This document shows, one piece after another, positions 19,002-25,857 of a DNA stretch of 64,000 nucleotides. The notes beneath the pieces were generated by a model, which saw nothing but the letters and a program-made list of their open reading frames with translations, did not search any database and was not told the origin of the DNA. The position numbers were made by a program, and so were the translations under genes. The stretch spans positions 186,001 to 250,000 of the forward strand of contig NZ_CP072378.1 of NCBI RefSeq assembly GCF_018128245.1, read 5' to 3'. Origin of the DNA: Leptotrichia sp. oral taxon 221 (GTDB taxonomy: Bacteria; Fusobacteriota; Fusobacteriia; Fusobacteriales; Leptotrichiaceae). How positions within the stretch are numbered: position 1 is the stretch's first letter; each line of letters starts with the position of its first letter.

Positions 19002-19814
19002 ATGAAAGAAGGGAAACTGAAAAAAATTATAAAAATAGACTGGACAATATTTTATTCCAAACCGAGAATACGAATTTTAGGAATTTTAATATTTTTGGAT
19101 ATAATGTTGCTTTTCACAGTAAAAAAAGAAATAGAAAAAGGATTTAGCGTATCTTCTGTTTCAACTTCAATAGTCTTATTTATATTATTTATGTTGTTAA
19201 ATGGATTATTTATTTTTTACTATAAAAATAAATTTCCTAATATAGAATTTTATGATGATTATTTTATTTTCAAAAAAGAGAAAGTGTATTATGAAAATTT
19301 AAAATATTTTTTCTTTAAGGATAATAGAGTATTTCAAATGAAGAAGTTTTCTAAAATTTTGTATAAACCTGATGGTGGTAATTGGAAAAAGATAGATGGA
19401 AGCGGGTATGATTATGACTTATTTTCAGTATTTCAAAAATGTTTTTTAGAAAAGAATTTTTCAAAAGCAGTAGAAAATATTGAAAATGGTGGAGTTGAGA
19501 TTTTTCCATTTCAAAATCAAGGTTTTGTGAAAAACAAATTCTTATTTTCAAGCGAAGAAGGATTGCAGAAATTGACTCAGATTTTTGAAAATTCACCCAA
19601 AATACAAGTATCAAATAAGTCTGTAACATTTGATAATGAGATTTATGATTGGGAAAATTATAATATTGAATTTGAAATCGGCACAATTACAGTAAGTGAT
19701 TTGAAAAAGAATACGATTCTTGAAATTGAAGCTAAAAATACAGTAATTTGTCAGGAAATTTTATTAAAAAACTTAATAGAAAATTTTGATAAAAAATATC
19801 CTAAATTTTATTAG
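19002..19814 (+). CDS. Hypothetical membrane protein
   Basis: A 270-residue protein of no recognised family. Two hydrophobic segments lie at about residues 22-40 and 52-72, followed by a charged, probably cytoplasmic domain of about 190 residues rich in Phe, Lys and Glu. The layout resembles small two-TM proteins with a PH-like soluble part, but this is only a resemblance. AAAGGA precedes the ATG. It lies between the two ATPase genes of the ECF locus on the same strand. Confidence 0.7.
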   Translation: MKEGKLKKIIKIDWTIFYSKPRIRILGILIFLDIMLLFTVKKEIEKGFSVSSVSTSIVLFILFMLLNGLFIFYYKNKFPNIEFYDDYFIFKKEKVYYENLKYFFFKDNRVFQMKKFSKILYKPDGGNWKKIDGSGYDYDLFSVFQKCFLEKNFSKAVENIENGGVEIFPFQNQGFVKNKFLFSSEEGLQKLTQIFENSPKIQVSNKSVTFDNEIYDWENYNIEFEIGTITVSDLKKNTILEIEAKNTVICQEILLKNLIENFDKKYPKFY

Positions 19815-19853
19815 AAAATAAGAAAATTTGGAAAGTGAGAAAGGGAAATTTTG

Positions 19854-20381
19854 ATGAAAAGATGCTTGTCAGGCTTATTAGGAATTATTTTGTTATTTTT
19901 TGTGATGACAATTGTTTATTGCCTATATTGCCTTTTTAAAATATTTGTTAATAAATACATACCTTTTTTTGAAGCACTGATTTTTTTAGGAATATGTAGT
20001 GGCTGGACATATGGATTAAACAGATATGATAAAAAAAATTTTGAAAATGAAAAGGATAAGAATAGAAGCAGATTTGCACCAAAAGAAAAGAAAGAGCCGT
20101 CAAATAAAGAATTGCTGTCAGCTCTTTTTCTCGCATATATTCCAGCAATTATAACAATTTATATTGGAAATGTGATTGAACTGGCATATTTTATAAGTTC
20201 AACTGAGAAAACAAAATTTACAGCAGAGTTTTTTTATTCATTAAATGAAGTTTTTAATCAACTGTTTTTTTATAAAAATTTATTAATAGTATCAGTAACT
20301 TTTATAATATTTGGAGTTTTTTTCAGTTTTAGAACAGTTACAGAATACATGAAGAGGAAAAAAGAAGAGCTGGAACAATAA
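19854..20381 (+). CDS. Hypothetical membrane protein
   Basis: A 176-residue protein of no recognised family, with about four hydrophobic segments (roughly residues 5-28, 34-52, 88-110 and 142-160) and a Lys-rich loop at about 58-82. The ATG at 19854 directly follows an in-frame TTG; AAAGGGA lies upstream. Like its neighbour, it stands inside the ECF locus and may be cotranscribed with it; a role in transport is not shown. Confidence 0.65.
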   Translation: MKRCLSGLLGIILLFFVMTIVYCLYCLFKIFVNKYIPFFEALIFLGICSGWTYGLNRYDKKNFENEKDKNRSRFAPKEKKEPSNKELLSALFLAYIPAIITIYIGNVIELAYFISSTEKTKFTAEFFYSLNEVFNQLFFYKNLLIVSVTFIIFGVFFSFRTVTEYMKRKKEELEQ

Positions 20382-20432
20382 AATAATTATTGAAGATAAT
20401 TGTTTAATAAAATTTTTAAAGGAGACAAAACT

Positions 20433-21230
20433 ATGAGTTTTATTACTGTAAAAAATTTGAATTTTAAATATCCTAATGGAACTGAAAATGTACTTAATGA
20501 TATTTCTTTTAAAGTTGAAAAAGGAGAAAAAGTAGCAATTATTGGACAAAATGGAGCTGGGAAAACGACATTAGTAAAAATGTTAAATGGACTTTTGAAA
20601 CCGACTAGTGGTGATGTAATTGTCGATGAGTGGAACACACAAAAATATTCCGTAGCAAAAATGAGTAAAAAGGTTGGGTATGTTTTTCAAAATCCGATGG
20701 ATCAAATTTTTCATAACAATGTTTATGATGAAATTGCTTTTGGTGCGAAAAAATTGAAGTTTTCTGAGGAAAAAATAAAAAAATTAGTGGAAGATGCAAT
20801 GAAATTGACAAAATTGGAAAAATTTTCAAAGGAAAATCCGTATAATTTGCCATATTCGATGAGAAAATTTGTTACGATTGCGGCTGTGATAGCGATGGAT
20901 GTTGAGGTGATTGTGATGGATGAACCGACTGCAGGGCAAGATTTTAAAGGAATGAAAATTTTGCATGATTTGATTGATGAATTGCAAAAGAGAGGGAAAA
21001 CGATTGTTACAATTACGCATGATATGGAATTTGTTGTGAATAATTTTGAGCGTGTGATAGTTATGACAAATGGTAAAATTATAGCAGATGGCGACAAAAG
21101 AGATATTTTCTGGGAATTGGAAACGCTTGAAAAAAGTATGGTAAAACAGCCATATATTAGTGATTTGGCGCGAGAATTGGGAATGAATGAAAAAGTTTTA
21201 TCAATAGAGGATTTTGTAGAAAATTTTTAA
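20433..21230 (+). CDS. ECF transporter ATP-binding protein (second, degenerate signature)
   Basis: A 265-residue ABC ATPase with Walker A GQNGAGKTT, Walker B VIVMDEPT (catalytic Glu present) and H-loop THD. Where LSGGQ is expected it has LPYSMRKF, so the signature motif is degenerate and the ATP site it contributes to is probably altered. ATG 20433 has AAAGGAG upstream. It is separated from the rest of the ECF genes by two unknown membrane protein genes. Confidence 0.85.
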   Translation: MSFITVKNLNFKYPNGTENVLNDISFKVEKGEKVAIIGQNGAGKTTLVKMLNGLLKPTSGDVIVDEWNTQKYSVAKMSKKVGYVFQNPMDQIFHNNVYDEIAFGAKKLKFSEEKIKKLVEDAMKLTKLEKFSKENPYNLPYSMRKFVTIAAVIAMDVEVIVMDEPTAGQDFKGMKILHDLIDELQKRGKTIVTITHDMEFVVNNFERVIVMTNGKIIADGDKRDIFWELETLEKSMVKQPYISDLARELGMNEKVLSIEDFVENF

Positions 21231-21291
21231 ATAAAAGCTGATTTTGAAAATGGCAACTGAATCCTCTTAGAAAGGAGAAAATAACAGTAGA

Positions 21292-22431
21292 ATGAAGACA
21301 GTATATTTAGATCATGCAGCGACTACGAAAATGTTGCCAGAAGTTATTGAAGCGATGATGAAATCTTATGAAAATGATTTTGGAAATCCATCTTCAACTC
21401 ACAGAATTGGGCAAAAATCTAGAGCTATTATTGAAAAAGCAAGAAAAATTGTTGCAGAAATTTTGAATGTTGATACGCAAGAGATAATTTTTACTTCTGG
21501 TGGTGCTGAAGGGAATAATCTTTTGATAAGAGGGATTTTGAATGCAAACAAAGATAAAGGAAATCATATTATTACGACAAAAATTGAGCATTCATCAGTT
21601 TTGAAAACATTTCAGCAATTGGAAAATGAAGGATACGAAGTCATATATCTTGATGTGGATAAAAATGGGACGGTTAATGTTGAGCAGTTGAAAAATTCAT
21701 TGAGAGAAAATACTGCTTTGGTGTCTGTGATGTACGTGAATAACGAAACAGGTGTAAAACAGCCGATTAAGGAAATTGGAGAGATTTTGGAAGAAAAAGG
21801 GATATTTTTCCATACAGATGCGGTTCAGGCGATTGGAAAAGAAATTATAAATCCAAAAGAATTAAAAATTGGTGCATTAACAGCGGCTTCTCATAAATTT
21901 CATGGTCCAAAAGGATCAGGATTTGTATTTTTAGATAAAAAAATTCAGATAGAGAAGGAAATTTGGGGAGGGGCACAAGAAAGAAACCGAAGAGCAGGTA
22001 CTGAAAATGTTCAAGGAATTTTAGGGACAGGAATAGTGTTGGAAAAAATTTATAAAAATATTGATGAAATTCAGAAAAATGAAAAGGAAGTTCATGAATA
22101 TTTGGAAAAACGACTGAAAGATGAAATTTCAGATATTAAAATAAATGGTGAAAATGCTAAAAGAGTAGAAACAATTACAAATATAACTGCAAAAGGCTGT
22201 GATATTCAAACATTGCTAATTGGACTGGATATGAGAGGGATTTTTATTAGTGGTGGTTCAGCTTGTATGTCGGGAGCTCAAGAGCCGTCTCACGTATTAA
22301 AAGCAATGGGATTGTCAGTAGACGAGTTAAATTCATCATTCAGAGTGAGTATTTGCAAAGATACGACGAAAGATGAAATTGATTATTTTGTGGAAAATTT
22401 GAAGGAAATTGTTGAAATTGAACGTAAATAA
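21292..22431 (+). CDS. Cysteine desulfurase (NifS/IscS family)
   Basis: A 379-residue PLP enzyme that takes sulfur from cysteine for Fe-S clusters or thiolation. The PLP lysine is in SHKFHGPKG (about residue 201), and the catalytic cysteine is Cys325 in the loop SACMSG, which resembles the loop of NifS-type members. No IscU or thiolase gene follows. AAAGGAG lies about 14 nt before the ATG, a long spacing. Confidence 0.9.
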   Translation: MKTVYLDHAATTKMLPEVIEAMMKSYENDFGNPSSTHRIGQKSRAIIEKARKIVAEILNVDTQEIIFTSGGAEGNNLLIRGILNANKDKGNHIITTKIEHSSVLKTFQQLENEGYEVIYLDVDKNGTVNVEQLKNSLRENTALVSVMYVNNETGVKQPIKEIGEILEEKGIFFHTDAVQAIGKEIINPKELKIGALTAASHKFHGPKGSGFVFLDKKIQIEKEIWGGAQERNRRAGTENVQGILGTGIVLEKIYKNIDEIQKNEKEVHEYLEKRLKDEISDIKINGENAKRVETITNITAKGCDIQTLLIGLDMRGIFISGGSACMSGAQEPSHVLKAMGLSVDELNSSFRVSICKDTTKDEIDYFVENLKEIVEIERK

Positions 22432-22503
22432 AAATTTGAAATAAAGTCTTTTTTTGGTTATTTTTGTGATGATAAAATAAATCAAGATGAATAAGGAGAA
22501 GTT

Positions 22504-23199
22504 ATGAGTATCAAGGCAATATTCATGGATATGGATGGAACGGTTCTTACGAGCGAACACAAAGTTTCTGACAAACTGAAAAATAAATTAAATGAATTAG
22601 AAGAAAAAGGAATAAAAATTTTTGTTGCAACAGGAAGAAGTTATTCTGGTACTAAACGTTATTTGGAATTAATTGGGATAAAAAATCCTGTAATTACTTA
22701 CAATGGTGGAAGAATTGTAAATCCATTGACAGATGAAGTTGTTTATGAGAATGCAATTAAGCCAGAAATCGTTGAAAAGATAATAAAGTTGGCAAGAGAA
22801 AAGGACATTCACTTGAATTTGTACAATGAGGATAAATTGTATTTTGAAAGAAATGGTGGCGAAGGAGAAAAATATGCTGCGAAAACAGGAATGCCTTTTG
22901 AAGTGGTAAATTTTGATGATTTTATTGGAAAAAATTCGACGAAAGGATTGTTACTGGCTCCAAATGATAAGTTGTTGGAATTGAAGGAAGAGTTGGAAAA
23001 ATCATTTGAAGGAGTGTACTTTGTATTTTCACAACCGACTTATTTGGAAATTTTGAATGAGGGTGTGAATAAAGGCGGTGCTGTTAGAGAATTGTTGAAA
23101 CAGTATGGGATTTCAGCTGATGAGGCGATGGCGTTTGGAGATCAGTGGAATGACCTTGAGATGTTAAAAACCGTAAAATATGGATATTTGATGGGATAG
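22504..23199 (+). pseudogene. Cof-type HAD phosphatase, 5' part (split by mobile element)
   Basis: The first 231 codons of a Cof/HAD-IIB phosphatase: motif I DMDGT, a cap region, and motif IV GDQWNDLEM. The frame runs into the mobile element at 23196 and meets TAG at once. The missing C-terminus is found at 25728-25826, and the joined protein would have 262 residues, normal for the family. AAGGAGAAG precedes the ATG. The gene may not be dead: the element has group I intron features in sense orientation, so splicing could restore the mRNA. Without splicing, the last 31 residues are lost, after all catalytic motifs. Confidence 0.9.
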
Positions 23200-23811
23200 A
23201 TAACTGTTATTAAAAATATATAAAAAACAAAAATATATATTAATAATTGTATAGAAAACCCCTATTTCAGTAGCAATGCTGAGATAGCTTGAATTTAAAA
23301 CTAGGAAACCCTAAAGAATTAGATAACTACAACATAACTGGAAACGGTAAGTGTGAATGTTGCGAAAGCAGAAAAAATATCTAAATATGAACTATGGTGA
23401 AATAAAAGCTATATATTTAATTAGTTATTGAGATGTGACATCTGATTATTTATATAGTCCTAAGGTTACGTTAAATATAAAAAATCAATAACATAGTATT
23501 TAACTATTACAATGGGTGTTTAGTTACCAATCATCTAAGGCTAGTTAAGTTATGATGAAGGTTCAACGACTAGGTGGTTGAGCCACCCTTTTAAAAAAAG
23601 ATAACTAGAAAAAAAACTAGGAAAGTAAAACTGTAAGCAGATATATTGACACGGCTTTATATCAATGACAGAAGAAAAATATTCACAGCCTTAATTTTTT
23701 AAGGTTGAACAAATAGTCTACGCTAATATGAAAATATTAGAAGTCTACCAGCAATGGAAAGACTGCTTTGATAGTTGCGTATCAAGGTGAATGCATAAAA
23801 AGTCTATAATA
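23196..23811 (+). ncRNA. Group I intron ribozyme core of the IStron
   Basis: No protein gene fits this stretch. GTTCAACGACTAG (23561-23573) matches the conserved R segment of group IA introns, and AAATAGTC (23711-23718) matches S; GACTA/TAGTC forms P7. P7.1 is GGTGG/CCACC (23573-23577/23583-23587). P8 is CCTTAA/TTAAGG (23689-23694/23699-23704). P3 may be TGTGAAT/ATTCACA (23352-23358/23681-23687). P9 is CTAATAT/ATATTAG with a GAAA tetraloop (23723-23740). A further hairpin CTTTGATA/TATCAAGG lies at about 23766-23787. The P4-P6 region was not fully resolved. Confidence 0.82.
23795..23809 (+). repeat. Inverted repeat arm 1 inside IStron
   Basis: ATAAAAAGTCTATAA, a perfect 15-nt reverse complement of 25710-25724. 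It lies just after the last hairpin of the ribozyme core. Confidence 0.85.
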
Positions 23812-23835
23812 AAATATAAAATAAACAAGAAAATG

Positions 23836-23864
23836 TTGATTTTTGTATATTGTTATGCTATGCT
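23836..23864 (+). promoter_or_regulatory. Internal promoter before tnpA
   Basis: TTGATT and TATGCT are separated by 17 bp, with TGn before the -10, about 20 bp upstream of the tnpA start. Confidence 0.45.
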
Positions 23865-23885
23865 AATATCAAGGAGTGATAAAAG

Positions 23886-24497
23886 ATGTTAAGTATAGGA
23901 AAATTTGCAAAATCTTTAGGAGTAAGTATTCAAACTCTAAGAAACTGGGATAAGGAAGGAAAATTAAAACCTACTTATGTTACAGAAAATGGATATAGAT
24001 ACTATTCTGAAGATTTACTAAATAAATTTAGAAATATCAAAAATGTTAATAAAATAAAGAAAAAAAATATATTATATGCAAGAGTGTCTACTAAGAATCA
24101 AAAAGATGATTTAAATAGACAAATTGATAATCTAAAGCAATATGCTTATAGCAAAGGATATTCTTTTGAAATAATAACTGATATTGGAAGTGGAATAAAT
24201 TATAAAAAAGAAGGTCTTTTAAAAATGATAAATTTAGTTGAATGTGGAGAAGTTGACAGAATAATTGTCTTATATAAAGACAGACTTATAAGATTTGGCT
24301 ATGATTTAATTGAATACATTTGCAAACTTAATGATACTAAAATAGAAATAGTAGATAATTCTACTATTTCTAAGGAACAGGAACTAACAGAAGATTTAAT
24401 ACAAATTATAACTATTTTTGCAAACAGACTGTATGGAGCAAGAAGCAAGAAAACAATTAATTTGATAAAGAGCGTAAAAGAAAATGCTGATAGGTAA
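23886..24497 (+). CDS. tnpA: IS607-type serine recombinase TnpA
   Basis: A 203-residue small serine recombinase with a MerR-like helix-turn-helix first (residues 1-50, IGKFAKSLGVSIQTLRNWDKEG), then the resolvase catalytic domain. The nucleophile serine is in YARVSTKNQ, and the catalytic arginines lie in KDRLIRFG. This reversed order is the IS607 hallmark. AAGGAG precedes the ATG. The gene looks intact and overlaps tnpB by 14 bp. Confidence 0.95.
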   Translation: MLSIGKFAKSLGVSIQTLRNWDKEGKLKPTYVTENGYRYYSEDLLNKFRNIKNVNKIKKKNILYARVSTKNQKDDLNRQIDNLKQYAYSKGYSFEIITDIGSGINYKKEGLLKMINLVECGEVDRIIVLYKDRLIRFGYDLIEYICKLNDTKIEIVDNSTISKEQELTEDLIQIITIFANRLYGARSKKTINLIKSVKENADR

Positions 24498-25551
24498 AAA
24501 AATCAGAATAAAAACAACTCCTGAACTAGAAATATTATTGAGAAAATGTGCAGGTGTTGCAAGATTTTCTTATAATCTAATGATTAGTTTAAATAATAGT
24601 TCCCAAAAGTTTATTAAAGAGAGTGATGTGCGAAAATATGTTACGGGGTTAAAAAAGCAAGAAAATTACAGCTGGTTAAAAGAAGTTAGTGCTAATATCC
24701 CTAAACAGGCAATAAAAAACTGCGGGAAAGCATACTCCGATTATTTCAAAAAGTTAAGAGGAAAACCTAAATTTAAAAAGAAATTCAAAAATGACCGTTT
24801 CTATGTGAATTATGAGAGCTTGAAAAAAACAAATTTAGGATTTAAAGCTGAAAAATTAGGAGAAATAAGAACTAGCGAACCATTACCTGAAGCCAAACAA
24901 TATTATAATCCATATATTGTATATGACAATAAATATTGGTATCTAACATTTTCTATTGAAACAGAGTGTATAAAAGAGCAATTAAATGATTTTACACTTG
25001 GAATTGATTTAGGAATAAAGCATTTTGCAGTAACATCACAAAATGAAATCATACCAAATATAAATAAGACTTTGACAATGAAAAAACTTTACAAGAAAAT
25101 AAAAAGATACCAAAGAAAACTTACAAAGTGTTTAAAAAATAGTTTTAATAGAATTAAAGTTTTAAAACAGCTTCACCGATTGTTTAGAAGACAAAAAAAT
25201 ATCAGAAATAATCATATACATCAAGCAACTTCACATTTGGTAAAAACCAAGCCAAGTAAAATAGTTGTTGAGTATTTGAGGGTTTCTAATATACTTAAAA
25301 ATAAAAGATTATCAAAAGCAATATCTGAAAGTGGATTTTATGAATTTAGAAGACAACTTGAATATAAATGTAAATTAAGAAATATTAAATTTATGTTAGC
25401 AGATACATTTTTTCCAAGTAGTAAAAAATGTTCTAACTGTGGAAATATAAAAAAAGATTTAACATTGAAAGATAGAATATATAAATGCGATTGCTGTGGT
25501 CTTGAAATAGATAGAGACTATAATGCAAGTCTTAATTTAAGCAAGTTATAA
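24484..25551 (+). CDS. tnpB: TnpB RNA-guided nuclease (IStron)
   Basis: A 355-residue TnpB, the ancestor type of Cas12. The RuvC residues look complete: Asp in GIDLGIKH, Glu in VVEYL and Asp in DRDYNASL. The zinc ribbon is CSNCGN...CDCCG. It would cut DNA next to a short motif, using a guide RNA made from the right end of the element, and so favour element retention. The gene lies within the intron, so splicing and guide RNA production would compete. Confidence 0.93.
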   Translation: MLIGKKIRIKTTPELEILLRKCAGVARFSYNLMISLNNSSQKFIKESDVRKYVTGLKKQENYSWLKEVSANIPKQAIKNCGKAYSDYFKKLRGKPKFKKKFKNDRFYVNYESLKKTNLGFKAEKLGEIRTSEPLPEAKQYYNPYIVYDNKYWYLTFSIETECIKEQLNDFTLGIDLGIKHFAVTSQNEIIPNINKTLTMKKLYKKIKRYQRKLTKCLKNSFNRIKVLKQLHRLFRRQKNIRNNHIHQATSHLVKTKPSKIVVEYLRVSNILKNKRLSKAISESGFYEFRRQLEYKCKLRNIKFMLADTFFPSSKKCSNCGNIKKDLTLKDRIYKCDCCGLEIDRDYNASLNLSKL

Positions 25552-25729
25552 TACAATATAAAAAATTAACATACCGTTCGATATACGGAAATTTAAGTCT
25601 GTGGAGAGTTAGAAAAACTTGTCAATTTTATTCGGCAAGAACTTTATGAAACAGAAAGTTGAATTAGTGATAGTCAACATGTCAACATAATAAAAGTTTA
25701 TTTTGATTTTTATAGACTTTTTATATCGG
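25552..25729 (+). ncRNA. Putative omega (guide) RNA scaffold, right end of IStron
   Basis: Three hairpins lie in the non-coding right end: CCGT/ACGG (25574-25588), CTTGTC/GGCAAG (25618-25639) and AACTTT/AAAGTT (25640-25660). TnpB guide RNAs come from this position and read into the flank, so the guide would start at 25730 (AAATGCGACAGATGAA), in HAD gene sequence. The exact RNA ends are not visible. Confidence 0.6.
25710..25724 (+). repeat. Inverted repeat arm 2 inside IStron
   Basis: TTATAGACTTTTTAT, a perfect 15-nt reverse complement of 23795-23809. It lies 3 nt before the terminal CGG... junction at 25727-25729. Confidence 0.85.
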
Positions 25730-25826
25730 AAATGCGACAGATGAATTGAAAAAGGAATTTCCTAAGGATAGAATTACGTTGACAAATGATGAAGACGGAA
25801 TTTACGAGGTTATAAAAGAATTATAA
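25728..25826 (+). pseudogene. Cof-type HAD phosphatase, 3' part
   Basis: Read in frame, GGA is followed by NATDELKKEFPKDRITLTND and a further short tail to TAA at 25824-25826. This is the normal C-terminus of the Cof family, and it follows directly on ...YGYLMG of the 5' part when the element is taken out. It has no start of its own. Confidence 0.9.
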
Positions 25827-25857
25827 TATAGAGAATTAGAGAAAAATAGGTGGCACA

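Larger units (their letters stand above)
23196..25729 (+). mobile_element. IStron: IS607-type element with group I intron
   Basis: This element of about 2,534 bp splits the HAD gene at a GG dinucleotide: GG precedes the left end (23194-23195) and ends the right end (25728-25729), as expected for IS607 serine recombinases. It carries a group I intron-like segment at the left, then tnpA and tnpB, then a structured right end. IStrons (group I intron plus IS) are known from Clostridioides difficile (CdISt1), and an IS607-type one with TnpB from C. botulinum. Orientation is the same as the HAD gene, as splicing would require. Confidence 0.88.

Noticed and set aside
18953-19147. A 64-codon open frame starting within the stop of the first ECF ATPase gene
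   Set aside because: It overlaps the 270-residue membrane protein gene in another frame, and it lacks a ribosome binding site, unlike ATG 19002.
23196-23885. The IStron left region as a group II intron or a decayed protein gene
   Set aside because: No reverse transcriptase and no domain V-like GAAA-bulge hairpin with AY end are visible, and stops are dense in all frames. The R/S elements and P7.1 fit group I instead.
24484-25551. TnpB as a Cas12-type CRISPR effector
   Set aside because: No CRISPR array or cas1/cas2 is in the window. Size (355 and 365 residues) and transposon end structures show transposon TnpB.
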